Made by a program: the position numbers and the translations under genes. The notes under the pieces were generated by a model, which worked only from the letters and a program-made list of their open reading frames with translations, searched no databases and was not told the DNA's origin. From Stramonita haemastoma (taxonomy: Eukaryota > Mollusca > Gastropoda > Neogastropoda > Muricidae), in NCBI GenBank assembly GCA_030674155.1, contig CM060318.1, forward strand, positions 85,828,365-85,892,364: DNA of 64,000 nucleotides, written 5' to 3'. This document shows, one piece after another, positions 1-10,230 of the stretch; position 1 is the first letter of the stretch, and the number at the start of each line of letters is the position of its first letter.

Positions 1-711
1 GTAGTAAACAAGCTTTACAGAATGATGAATCTTACCCAGAATTATTAAATGTTATCCGCTGTGAATCAGAATATTTTAACACAGGCTGAAACCTTTCTTC
101 ACACAGGTTCTCGTACGTCACTGGAAAAAGTCGTATGGAACACTGGAAACAACCTGTGTACAAAAATCAGTGTTTTTTATATCATTAAGTGTCATTAATA
201 TAAAATGTTTACCAAAAAAAAAAGAGTAAAGATTGACCCCAGTTCAACTTTGAGCTTCATTTCCCAAAACTGCTTAAAACAACAGTTTGATTTTTCAAAA
301 CTGCTCAAAACAACAGTTTGGATTTGTTTTCAGGGGAGGGCGGCTTTTAAATAGACTGGTCAGCTTCCTTATCACTGATTACACTACCACTTAAGTAAAA
401 AAGCTGATTATGTTTAAAATTAAAATAATGAAGACAATGCATTGCACATGTGAATCATGAGTACAAACATACCTATACAGACAAACAAAAGCACACTTCC
501 TTTACATCAGAAATGTTCAGGCTTTTCAAGGGTTTTTATCAAAGGTTACACCCATTAAAAGTAAAATACCTGGATCTAGATCTTTAATTAAACTCTTACC
601 TGATCCTTCATTTGTTACCTAGATCAAGATGCATTTTCTAGATGCATTTTTCTAATTACCAAACTGGAAATTGTGCTCCTGGGCTTGAATTACATAATAC
701 TATTATTAACT
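1..711. other. AT-rich stretch without a recognisable gene
   Basis: No open frame with exon-like borders is visible on either strand. It lies downstream of the candidate last exon of gene B (minus strand) and would be its 3' UTR or flank. An ATTAAA-type signal on the minus strand near 582-587 is the only hint of a transcript end. Confidence 0.4.
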
Positions 712-914
712 TCAAATGAAATAGCTTCCCACATGATAAAAAATCAACAGTTCAGTAATTTCTGATATTTTACATCTCATCTGGTTTGCTTTGTCAGGTT
801 TCAAAAATTGACAACAGTTTTCATTGACAAGCCTTTTAAAAGGTATAGCTAAAGCATTCACTTTTGGATGAAAAGATCTTTTTAGGATTAGACCAGCAGC
901 TGACCACATTGACT
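712..914 (-). CDS. Gene B, candidate terminal coding exon
   Basis: The frame runs from an AG acceptor (exon base 914) to a TGA at 714-712. Entry phase (two bases, then codons) matches the phase-1 donor of the gene B exon at 1133, and the summed length is a whole number of codons, giving a protein of about 209 residues. The translation is basic and hydrophobic, with a paired Cys (ENCCQF). I recognise no domain and see no clear similarity to the third exon of gene A. If real, gene B keeps only the acidic N-terminal module of its paralogue. The acceptor has a weak pyrimidine tract, so chance is a serious alternative. Confidence 0.35.
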
Positions 915-1132
915 CTGCTCAAGCCTAATGCTAATAGTATTGAGAGTGAACAGACGTTAAATAAAAATCTGCTCAAGATTGTATTTTAACCATTTCAGCC
1001 AAAGTTATAGTCACAAAACTACACTACTACTAGTACTACTATGATAATACAGAATTTTTATATCATCATATTTCTCAATGGATCTCAGTTCCCTAAAAAG
1101 ACACATCCCAACAAAGGACAATTTGAACTTAC

Positions 1133-1663
1133 TCTTATCAAAAGCTGGTCCAAAGTATGCCAGAGGAATCCATGAATTTCCCTTCAGGGTCTGTGGGAAA
1201 TGTTTGTGTCTTCTCTGGGTAACAGCAACCTCCCCATCTTCTGCTTCCGTTTCTTCCAGATCTGCTAATGGCTCCTCTACTTCTGACTTCTCATTCAGGG
1301 AAGAATCCATCCATTCCTCACAACATTCATCCTTCCCTTCAGAATTATTCTCAGCTATTGGCTCCTCCACTTCCCCTATATCACCTTCAGCTATACCAGC
1401 CTCTCGCATCTTCCCGACATCTTCTATCCTACCAACATCATGGGCTGCCCTGATTTCATGGTCAACAGTTTCATCGTCTTGATCAAAACATTCCACTTTA
1501 CCATTGCCCTTGTCCTCAACATCTACAAATGCACCTTCTCCTGGTGTATCCCCTTCCATGCCGAATGTCAACCTGCAGATCTATGCTTCAGTCCCTCTTT
1601 AATTCTTTTCCTCCTGTTACTTCAGCATCCCAAGTCTCTGTAGCCCATGATCAGTAACGACTT
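1133..1663 (-). CDS. Gene B, first coding exon (acidic, YFGPAFDK module)
   Basis: The exon starts after a strong acceptor (pyrimidine run then CAG, exon base 1663) and ends at donor GTAAGT (last exon base 1133). The likely start is the ATG at 1559-1557, giving 142 codons plus one base. It is Glu/Asp-rich, contains MDSSLNEK and ends with IPLAYFGPAFDK. The first coding exon of gene A (33715-34292) has the same plan: MDSSLKE, then IPRAYFGPAFDK at the 3' border, and the same phase-1 donor. That identifies a tandem paralogue. An upstream ATG near 1647 opens an eight-codon uORF before the main start. The function is unknown; the acidic N-terminus and paralogy suggest a nuclear protein. Confidence 0.75.
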
Positions 1664-2302
1664 CTGAAAGAGAAACAAATATTTCAGCTTCTTCTTAAAC
1701 AGCAAAAGGTTTGGTGGCTTTTTTAAGGGCTTTTCTGTTCCTCAGCGAGAGCTCGAACAATCACCAATGCTGAGATTTTGTGTGTTTGACCATGTTCGCC
1801 CACCATTATATGGCATTAACTGATTAAGACAGCAGCATTCCAATTTCAGGGATGATGTCCGAATGCTACACCAGTGTGCATTTGGGTTTTTCTTTAATGT
1901 CATCTATTAATTTCTACCAGCAGCAATGGCCCACTCTTCTGAAAGGCGGATGAGAAGTCCTTCAGAAAAGAACATAAATCAAGGTCCCATGTGCACACAG
2001 AGCATCTTGCACGCACATTGACACCTGACCTGCTTTGCAGTGAAAAAAACCCATTCATTCAGTAAATTATGCCATGGATAATTTGTTTACCCATGACAAA
2101 CATGTGTTTCATCTATCATTTTGTGTATAATGGGTCACTGTATCAGTGTATGACTATGAGTATGCCTGTACCCATAATGCATTCATGGAAAACGGTTATA
2201 AAGTTTCTCAAAAAGCACAAGATGAAATATATCCATCTGGTACAATATACAAAAATAAGTATATATATATGGGAAATATAAAAGAACTTCAATGTTCTTT
2301 CT

Positions 2303-2303
<1 letters not shown>

Positions 2304-2351
<48 letters not shown>

Positions 2352-2461
2352 CAGTACTGAGGTTCATGTCTACTATCACTGTATGGTGTATGTCTATCAG
2401 AAAAATAGTGACTTGAAATCAAATTATTCCCATCAACAAAAACAAACAACACACCACACCA

Positions 2462-2501
<40 letters not shown>

Positions 2502-2519
2502 GACAACACACACACAACA

Positions 2520-2551
<32 letters not shown>

Positions 2552-2555
2552 CACA

Positions 2556-2594
<39 letters not shown>
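2304..2594. repeat. Interrupted (CA)n microsatellite
   Basis: Two CA blocks (2304-2350 and 2463-2594) are separated by unique sequence, with TC and single-base interruptions in the second. They lie in the first intron of gene B. Long Cys/Val or Thr/His frames across them are artefacts of the dinucleotide. Confidence 0.95.
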
Positions 2595-2879
2595 AGTATA
2601 AACTTTGAGACAATGTACAATTCATCTAGTGTGTGTAACTGGCACATGTAAAAAATAATTTGACACAGGCACTCAAACTAAAAAAAATGTTATACAGTTC
2701 CAGGTGTCATAATACTTTCTACATCACTCAAGCACTACAGTACAACTACAAATAGACTGCTGACAATGGAGTATGTCACTAACAGAATGGAAAGTGAAAT
2801 CAGATCGTCATACTCATTTGGGCCTGCACTTTTTTTTTTTTTTTTTTTGGCTGCAGATCGCTCAGTTCACACTGTTCAG

Positions 2880-3700
2880 CAACTTGTGTTTGGTCTTGGT
2901 AGGTAGGCCTATAGGCCTATGCTTAGGCCTATGGCTTAGGGGGAAAACCCTCTGGAACGAACCGTCTCGTGAGAACTCGTAAAAGACTAAGCTACTAGCC
3001 TAGGCCTAGGGCCTATTCTGGCCAGAGCCCAACGTTCAAACCATTACTAGGCCTATCACAATGCTGAGCTACAAAAGTAAATAAGCTATAAAGGATGACA
3101 CAATGACATGGTCTGTACTTCTTTTTTTTTTAAACCAAAATAAAAAACCCAAAGAAACAAACCTGGGGGACTAACAAAATGTGTCAAAGAACGTTGACAC
3201 CGTTAGCCTATCAGCCTACTGATCGACCGCACTCCAGCTTTTAATTTGCAGCCCATTTCCCAATGTTTCGCTTAATCAGCTCTAGCACACACAATGCACT
3301 TATTCTTTCATCCCTAAGAATAAAAAGCAGTTACAACATATACGATCTGGCACATGTCTGGTAGAATCGAACTTTTTTTTCAGTATACACTTTCGGCCTA
3401 GGCTTCGGTTTTCAACCCCATCCAACCCCAAAGCATGCGCCGGATCATCGGCATAGAAATACGAGTATTTTCTGTTGGTGACCCTTTCCAACTTTGTCAT
3501 GTCTACCTGGCATCAGTCTATGTTCTCAACCCCGAAAACAACCACACAGTACATGTTCTCTTACCTTAAAAAAATGAGCAAACACCAAATTCTAAGCCTA
3601 TCTAGGGCTAGCCCAATACTAGCTTCGGCCTTGACCCGGAAGCTAAAGTGGAGTGTAGCTTAGGCCTAACCTTTCCGCGCAACATTTGGTTAGGATGTAT
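2880..3700 (-). promoter_or_regulatory. Gene B promoter and 5' UTR region, AGGCCTA-rich
   Basis: The stretch holds many copies of TAGGCCTA and close variants, about 2897-2940, 2998-3055 and 3590-3670, plus more CpG than the surroundings. A candidate non-coding first exon of gene B ends at 3565 with donor AAG|GTAAGAG on the minus strand. The region in front of gene A (37.2-37.4 kb) shows the same TAGGCCTA/CTAGGC vocabulary and a matching donor, so both look like paralogous promoter-plus-first-exon segments. No TATA box is evident. Confidence 0.5.
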
Positions 3701-3734
3701 TTATCTATTATTTATTTATTTATTTATTTTCTTC

Positions 3735-4305
3735 ATTCTTTTTTTTCGTGGTTAATGGAATAAGCACTCATATGCTTTTTACATCCAGTCCCTGTGTGTA
3801 TGCAGTTTTGTAGATCTTGTCATCTGTTCCCACCGGCACACAATGGCCTACTCTTACGAAAAGCGGAACAGGATTTAACGTGTGCGCAAGATATTCTGCG
3901 TGCATCCGCACACGGGGCCTCGGTTTATAGTATCATCCGAAAGACTTTTGGGGAGAGTCGAGTCAGCACTGATGTTTTTAAGAACATTGTATCTAAACAT
4001 TGATGTGTGTGGTATGCGTGTGTTTGCGTGTGTGCGAGCGCGCGCGCGCGTAGAGTGTGAGTGTTTGTGACATTTTTATTTGAAGTTATATAATGTTTGA
4101 ACAAATATGAAATGTAGCTACTTCGTGTGTTTATGATTTGTATCGATATGCCTGTCAGTATTGTAATTGCCCTTCAGGGATGATTAAAGTGTTTTGACTT
4201 GACTTGACTTAACTCCAGGAGAAAAATCTCATGGAACGGGAATCGCATCCAGGTCGTCAAATTGCGAGCGCAATTTTCTGACCACTAGGCTATCCGGTCC
4301 CCTAG
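3735..4305 (-). mobile_element. tRNA-derived SINE (family 1) split by a LINE 3' end
   Basis: Left part 3735-3974 and right part 4211-4305 together form the full family-1 SINE seen at 8309-8635 and 37528-37858. The right part holds the tRNA-like head: on the minus strand, an A-box-like stretch and a GGTTCGA-type B box. The two halves are separated by about 236 bp of LINE tail. The SINE is therefore older than the LINE insertion. Confidence 0.8.
3975..4210 (+). mobile_element. LINE 3' UTR and (TTGAC)n tail, nested in SINE
   Basis: The sequence begins TTTAAGAACATTGTATC, continues through a GT/GC-rich tract and ends GGGATGATTAAAGTGTTTTGACTTGACTT. Nearly the same sequence occurs at 50770-51021 with the same pentanucleotide tail. 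It lacks coding sequence and is a strongly 5'-truncated non-LTR retrotransposon copy. The SINE at its edges joins seamlessly when this insert is removed. Confidence 0.8.
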
Positions 4306-4482
4306 GATAGGCCTAGGCTGGCTAGGCCTAAACTTCAGCTTTAGGCCTAGGCCTAATGTTTGGCCCCCTTTTAACCGTTTTATAATTTCAATACACATAC
4401 AGCACTTACCGTTGGATCCCCAAATCTGATACGAAAGATTTGCTACTGATTTTTTTCTTTCTTTTTTTTTCTTAAATTCTTT

Positions 4483-4612
4483 TATATCGAGGATAATGGA
4501 ATAAGCACTCATGTGCTTTTTTTTTTTTTTTTTAAATCCAGTCCCTGTGTGTATACAGCTTTGTAACTATTGTCATCTGTTCCCACTGGCGCACAATGGC
4601 CTACTCTCACAA
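4483..4612 (-). mobile_element. Family-1 SINE, partial
   Basis: It matches the 3' part of the SINE (TATCGAGGATAATGGAATAAG, then the CATCCAGTCCC and CCTACTCTYAC segments) and breaks off before the tRNA-like head. A poly-T run lies inside it. A poly-G run of about 24 follows at 4636-4659. Confidence 0.8.
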
Positions 4613-4756
4613 CTGTGCAGATTTATTTTAATTTTGTTGGGGGGGGGGGGGGGGGGGGTTGCCTCATTTTCCGACTTTCCTGTCTTGCTGTTAGCACGTC
4701 GCTCATCTCAATCTCTCCGCCACAGCCAAACCCATATTCGTTAGGGCCTAGCCTAT

Positions 4757-4990
4757 GTCACATCCCCTGGGTCGGGAGTCCACAACGAGGGACCCCATCA
4801 GTGTCAGGCCACAGTAGGACCACCAGCCAGAGGAGTCCTGCACTGCTGCTGGGTCACACCCGGTGGTTTAGAGCTAGGCTAGCATACGCAGGACACAACT
4901 GACTAAGTCCACCACTGATGACAGTAATAATATTGCTCAGTCGAAGTGGCAGTCTGAGTGAGACACCCACTCGTGGTGACGACCACCACA
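4757..4990 (-). repeat. Dispersed repeat R3, copy 1
   Basis: This copy is about 75-80% similar by eye to the reverse complement of 26755-26990 and to 59757-60130. Shared blocks include CCACCAGCCAGAGG, CAGTCTGAGTGAGACACCCAC and GCGCAGGACACC. The origin is unclear; in the other copies a tRNA-like stretch lies upstream, suggesting a long SINE or retroelement tail. Confidence 0.65.
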
Positions 4991-5299
4991 TTATTCCTCC
5001 AACGACCCTATCGTCCAAAACTCCAACCCCAAAGGCTTTAGTGCAAACTCATCACAGACACAGCAGTGTATCAGTATGGAGAAACTGAAGCTGAGATCAC
5101 AAACTTTATTCTATTTAATTGCATGATGATCAATGAAGATGATGTAGTAATGTTGCTGTGCATGTGCTTTGAGACAACTTGACAGAGCTGTACTTAACAC
5201 TTTCTGTCAATATATTGCAGCATCAAGTGGGCCGGGAGACACAGGCACCTGCAGTTTTGGAAGTTGAGCAATACTCTCAAAATACCATAGTTGAGGTGG

Positions 5300-5425
5300 A
5301 CTCATGGACGTAACCGCCGCCGAGAGTCGCAAAAATCCCATACCTCTTATGGGATTGGAACCCACGACCTTCCAGTCTGTAATCCAAGGTGTTAACCACC
5401 ATGCCATGGCAATTTGGTGGGTTTT
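5300..5425 (-). mobile_element. tRNA-like SINE head
   Basis: On the minus strand the sequence reads GCATGGTGGTTAACACC and then GTGGGTTCCAATCCC, which fit pol III A and B boxes at tRNA-like spacing. It does not fold into a full tRNA with a proper acceptor stem, so a tRNA-derived SINE fragment is the better call. Confidence 0.5.
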
Positions 5426-5479
5426 GATTGGTAATTTTCTTCAGCAAACACTCAGTCCTTTGCTAGCCTCATGGCCACA

Positions 5480-6058
5480 AAATGCAGGTCAGAGCTCACA
5501 ACTGGGCTGAACTGTCTTCATCACTGCTGCCATCAGTAGGAGCTTCTCACAATGCCACCAGAATTCGCCATCTCTCTGCCTCTGCTGGGTTCTACAATAC
5601 TCTGAAGCCCCCCATCCCCCTTCAAGACCACAAATTTCAGTGGTTTTGTCAATGTAGGATGTTGGTGGTCTGCCTCTTTTCCTTCTGCCCTTAACTTTAC
5701 CTTGGTGAAATGTGGTCATTAGAATTGTCTTTGTGTTTTCGTCTGCATGACCAACATACCTCAGCCTGTGTTTAACAATTTCAGCCAATATTTGTCTTTG
5801 CACTAAGAATTCATCAAGAATGCTTTCATTTGTTCTGTCTGATCATTTGACTCCTAGAAGTTTCCTGTAGAACCACATTTCAGCTGTGTTTATTTTGTCT
5901 CTTTCCGATTTCCCTAGTGTCCAGGCTTCTGACCTATACAACAATAAAGGCCAGATTAAATGTTTGACAATTCTAATTGTGAGATATTTGGGTATGCCTC
6001 TGTCTTTCCAAATGTAGTTTATCTGAATTATTACTATTTCCTCATTACTAATCAATCA
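5480..6058 (-). mobile_element. LINE reverse-transcriptase C-terminal fragment
   Basis: Two minus-strand frames together give the tail of a non-LTR ORF2: a stretch with SEAWTLGKSERDKINTAEMW (family form: YGCEAWTL...EMW.RR.LG), then RRKRGRPPTSYID (family form: GRRRGRPR..W.D). Frameshifts and stops separate the parts. No catalytic RT motifs are left. It is a dead 5'-truncated copy. Confidence 0.8.
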
Positions 6059-6411
6059 CAATATAAGACTTGTGCAAATGGGAGATTTATCCACCTTAGC
6101 CCATGGCTGACAAGGCCACTGTGATGATTGAGGTGGTGATTACAGTTCTGATGTTATGTCACTGAGATTGAAACCATTTTGTAACAGTTTTCTCTTAGTC
6201 ATCTGCATGGAATTTGTATGCTTTCCTATAGCTGGCAGTATTTTGTTCACATCTAAATCTACTAGGTAACACATTTGGGCAACACTTTTTACTGCCTTTC
6301 ATAAAGCTCTGTATCAAAAACATTTACAAGCATACTTAATGCCCCTGTGACACTGTGTGTGATTTGTTAACAGTGGGATCAAGCATTTTTCAGGTCCAAA
6401 ATCTGAATACT

Positions 6412-6723
6412 TTAACCCTCTTAGTCCCAACCTGGGATTTGCTGGGATTAATCATTCCCTCCCCTGAATCCAAAACCAGGATTAGCCAGGATTTACACAC
6501 AGTAGTTTTCCACCATGCAGTGATCTTCACTGATTGCTACCATATGCTGAAGCTTTATCAGGCTTGAGGTACAGAGCCTGTTGTAGGTCTGGAAGTAATT
6601 ATAGCTGCTGGTATGTACTTAGAGAGGAAAAGGGGAGCGAGCATGTGACTGGCCTGATTTCTGGATGGAATGCGAAATCTAGGGGCAATTTGTGTTCAGA
6701 GAATCCGAATGCAAGAAGGTTAA
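6412..6723 (+). mobile_element. piggyBac-like MITE, copy 1
   Basis: The element (6416-6719, 304 bp) is flanked by TTAA on both sides and has CCCTCTTAGTCC at one end and a complement of CCCTTCTTGCATTC at the other. A second copy in opposite orientation at 54449-54779 has the same ends and flanking TTAA. TTAA duplications with CCC-starting termini are the hallmark of the piggyBac superfamily. It has no coding capacity. Confidence 0.75.
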
Positions 6724-6934
6724 ACCCTGAAAAGAGCTAGAAGTGTTTGTTCTAGGGTTTTACTCTTTTTTTTTAAGTGCTTGTTTTGTTTTTTAAGTGT
6801 TTGTTCTGTTTTGTTTTAAAGTATTATACCCCTCCTGTAAAAGAAAATAATTAGTTTTTAGAAAATGTAGTGAGGAGGGGGTAAGGGCATATTTTGTGTC
6901 AGTATTGAGTTAATCAAATTATTGGAAGGAAGGT

Positions 6935-7130
6935 GGCAGAATGGTTAAGAGTTTGCCTGCCAACAAGTAAACCGTGAGGTTCTGGGTTCGTACCCAGCCT
7001 CGCCCTTTCTTCCCAGTTTGACGAAAAAATCGAACTGAATGTCAAAGTCATTTGGATGAGACTATAAACCGAAGCCCCTGTGCGAACACACGCAGAACAT
7101 CTTGCACACATGTTAAAACCCTGTTCCGCC
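6935..7130 (+). mobile_element. Family-1-related SINE with a different tRNA-like head
   Basis: The head reads GGCAGAATGGTTAAGAG then TGGGTTCGTACCCAG, a tRNA-like A/B box pair. The downstream part (GGATGAGACTATAAACCGA, CGCAGAACATCTTGC, CCTGTTCCGC) matches the family-1 body. The head looks exchanged. It ends in (TTTA)n. A related minus-strand head is seen around 25195-25290. Confidence 0.65.
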
Positions 7131-7149
7131 TTTATTTATTTATTTATTT

Positions 7150-7480
7150 ATTCTTTTATAAGAAGATAACAGAATAAGCAATGATGTGCTTTTTTTCATC
7201 CGGTCCCCGTGTGTATGCAGTTTTTGTAAATATTGTCATCTGTTCCCACGGCACACGATGGCCTACTCTTACGAAAAGCAGAACAGGATCTAACGTGTGC
7301 GCAAGATGTTCTGCGTGTGTTCGCACACGGGGCCATCGGTTTAAAGTCTCATTCGAAGGACTTTGGGGAGAGTGGAGTTGGCTCTGATGTTAACTCCAGG
7401 AGAAAAATTTCCTCGACCGGCCTCAAACCCAGGTCATCAAATTGCCAGCGCAATGTTCTGACCACTAGGTATCCGTCGGA
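7150..7480 (-). mobile_element. Family-1 SINE, near full length
   Basis: It runs from the 3' end (ATAACAGAATAAGCAATGATG) through CCTACTCTTACGAAAAGCAG and CTCCAGGAGAAAAATTTCC to the tRNA-like head on the minus strand (AACCCAGGTCATCAAATTGC, GACCACTAGG). It is used here as a reference copy with 8309-8635. Confidence 0.85.
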
Positions 7481-7504
7481 AGAGCAGGCCATCATGTGCG
7501 GCAG

Positions 7505-8300
7505 GAGCGGATAACAAAATTATAACAAACCAGCATGCACACAGGTGTCGTGTTAGACACCATCCCTAGGGAAAAATCGGGGAGTTGGAGTCCCAGGCAG
7601 CTCGGGGCTGTGTCTGGTAAAATTCTGGTGGCTCCTACGACGGTACTGTAACCATTCGTATTGGTCATTGCGTTTCCAATGGATCATTCCAGTGGTGTGG
7701 AGAGGGGGGGGGGGGGGGGTTCTGCTGCATGGGTACAGCTTGCCCTCCATACTTACTTACCCAGGCTTTGCGCTCTAAAAGACTAGAGCGCAACTCCATA
7801 GTCTTCCGAGACTGATGGGTGCCTACTACTACTAAATTATTGCCTTTAAAACAGAGAGATAGGAAATGTGCAGGCATATGAGTTTGCCTGTATGCGTATG
7901 TGTGAGAGTGTAACTAACAGTTTCTTGGAATAATCTTTACCTCACATATGCTTGAAAAGCATCATGTGACAGTTAATTCATTTCACACTGGTAAATCCGA
8001 CCACAGGGGGTTTACTACACTCTCCTCATCAATGAAGTCAGAATACAGCTACCTTACTGGTGGGTAAAAACTGTCATATACACAAAATTTTACCTTTGGT
8101 GAACCTCAATGCTCTAGCCCAGGAATGAAAATAGAAGACATGTCCTCATACTAGCATCAAGGCTTTTGGAAAAGCAGCACTATAATGTACTTTGAAAGTC
8201 AAACACATGCCTGTTTCAAACAATCAAATCTGTCACTTGACTTGTTTCAATATGGAGTAAACTTTAACACACATGCACGCGTGCGCACGCACACACACAC
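7505..8300. other. Intergenic sequence with decayed repeats
   Basis: No gene is visible. A poly-G run lies at 7706-7720 and a short LINE-tail-like stretch (GACTAGAGCGCAACTCCATAG) at about 7780-7840. A GC/CA microsatellite at 8275-8307 leads into the next SINE. Confidence 0.4.
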
Positions 8301-8308
8301 ACACACAG

Positions 8309-8635
8309 GGGGACGGGATAGCTTAGTGGTCAGAACATTGTGCTCGCAATTTGATGACCTGGGTTCAATTCAGGTTGAGGGATTTTTCCCCTGGAGTTAA
8401 CATCAGTGCTGACTCCACTCTCCCCAAAAGTCTTTTGGATGAGACTATAAACCCAAGCCCCATGTGTGGACGCATGCAGAACATCTTGTGCACACATTTA
8501 ATCCTGTTCTGCTTTTCATAAGAGCGGGCCAATGTGTGCCAGTGGGAACGGATGACAGAATTTACAAAAATGCATACACACGGGGACTGAATGTAAAAAA
8601 GCCCATAAGTGCTTATTCCATTATCCTTGGGGGGG
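8309..8635 (+). mobile_element. Family-1 SINE, full length
   Basis: It begins GGGACGGGATAGCTTAGTGG (A box), then has TGGGTTCAATTC (B box), the internal body GACTCCACTCTCCCCAAAAG and GGATGAGACTATAAACC, and ends near CATTATCCTTGG. This is the clearest evidence that the family is tRNA-derived. Confidence 0.88.
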
Positions 8636-8936
8636 GTTGTTAGATTTGAATAAAAGCAAAGATTTATGGCAAACCATCATTTTGAAATGAATGAATGGAA
8701 GTAGAAGAACAGCAACAAAGTCACATTTTTCAAGATATATTGCACCACAGAAAGAATTGGAAATTTACAAGAGAGAAAACAGAAGGAAAAGAATGACAGA
8801 CAGACAGTGGCTGTGTTGAGAGATTTGGTGGTGGGATAGTGGGTGGGAAGAGGGGGGAGGAATTGCATTAACACCAATACAAATACAATACTCACAGAAA
8901 CACTAATATAGCCAAATGAATACAAAACCACACACT

Positions 8937-8942
8937 TTATTT
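8937..8942 (-). terminator. Candidate polyadenylation signal of gene A (AATAAA)
   Basis: TTTATT on the plus strand is AATAAA on the gene strand. It lies about 1.26 kb beyond the gene A stop codon (10202-10200), and I see no other canonical signal between them. It is a plausible 3' end for the transcript. Confidence 0.5.
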
Positions 8943-9074
8943 ACACAAATGAATCAAACAAGAACTGGGTAGAACAAACACAGCTAGCCAAGCACTTGTA
9001 AATTAATTTCTTTTGCAAATGTTTACTAGCCTATCTAGATTTGAATATTCTACATGCAGAGATTGATCAGCAAA

Positions 9075-9415
9075 AAGAAATAAAACCGGTTTTAAGTATC
9101 CCCTGTGGGGATCCCAGGGGCCTGTCTGTGCAAACAGCAGCCCCACCTTAGGGAATTCTGTGCTAGGTATTCCCTTTTCAATCCCTCTCTTTGTTTCTGC
9201 CTTGTACCCTTTTCCCCCTGTCACCACCTCCTTCCTGTCTATTTTCTGCCTTTTTGGTCCATTCTCCTGCCTTTTTTCCTGAAAGACTTACAACAATTCT
9301 TTTCTGCGCCAAAGTCCAATCTGCTGGATCCAACTTGTCAGGCACTTAACAGCAACACAACACATTTTCGCTCCAATGACAGACAATAGTTACTGTCTTA
9401 GCACTTGAAAAAGAA
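9075..9415 (+). repeat. Dispersed repeat D, copy in the gene A 3' UTR
   Basis: It shares a long mosaic with 31830-32190, with the inverted copy at 32280-32560, and with part of 52380-52550: GGTCCATTCTCC, GCCTTTTTTCC, CTTGTCAGGCACTTAA and TTTTCGCTC...ACAGACAATAGTTA. It is non-coding and antisense to gene A. It may be a SINE family; no clear tRNA head is visible. Confidence 0.65.
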
Positions 9416-10199
9416 ATTCTAGGTAGAAGCATATCATATTAAGTAAAAACAATTAAAGCTCTTCTAATCTGTTATTATGGAATGTTTTTAACATGATTAC
9501 AGATACTAGTTTATCTAATAGACACTGCAGGCAGTGACATCCTGTGCAGCAACCTAAACTAAATCTGTTCCAGGTAAAGGTGTATCATATTAACAACAAT
9601 TAAAGCTCTTATACACTCTTTTTATAAGGAATGCTTTTAATACGTTAACAGCTATCAAAGAGATGAAATAAGCAGCTTGGTTCCAACCTCTGCAGTATGA
9701 AGAATGTTTTTTCACACTACATTTAAAACTTATTTAAAAAAAAAATTTTCACACTACATGTAACAAAAAAATGTTAAAAGAGTAACATAGCACAAATATC
9801 ACCCACAACCCCCCCCCCCCCCCTTCTCGCCAATACCTACCAACAACAAGTCACAAACTGACACTGTACACACAATGAAAATGTAATGCAAAATGAAACT
9901 AACTATAACTGTACAAATTGTTTAAACAACAACCTTTAAACATCAGCTCCCAGGGGAAAATGGCAGCTCCAAGCTTCACAATGGAAATACAAACTGAACA
10001 CAAAATCGTCTCATTTTTTCACTGTGTGGCCTTTCCAGACTGTTTGTATTCTTAGAATATTCAGAAAGACATTTTTATAATGAGAAACACACTAGCTATC
10101 ATAATAACGCATGCAATAAATGTGCGATCAACAACATGCAAGTACAGGCCTCAACGATGGCCGATTTTTAACAATGTCTTGGTACTGGTTGCCATGGAC

Positions 10200-10230
10200 T
10201 CAACGGTGATAGTCACGACTGTTTCTGTAC
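10200..10230 (-). CDS. Gene A, last coding exon (E12)
   Basis: Acceptor TTTTTGCAG precedes base 10230. Read in phase 2 it gives YRNSRDYHR and TGA at 10202-10200, continuing the basic end RNDRW of the previous exon. The charge and Arg/Tyr content match that tail, supporting this phase over the two alternatives. Confidence 0.7.

Noticed and set aside
2143..2647. Cys/Val-rich frames through CA repeats, also at 36422-36913, 49221-49471 and 50449-50751
   Set aside because: Dinucleotide repeats leave all frames open; there is no coding evidence.
6938..7012. tRNA gene (A and B boxes, also at 8309, 37528, 39700-39770 and 51978)
   Set aside because: Acceptor and anticodon stems do not pair well, and all are joined to repeated SINE bodies.
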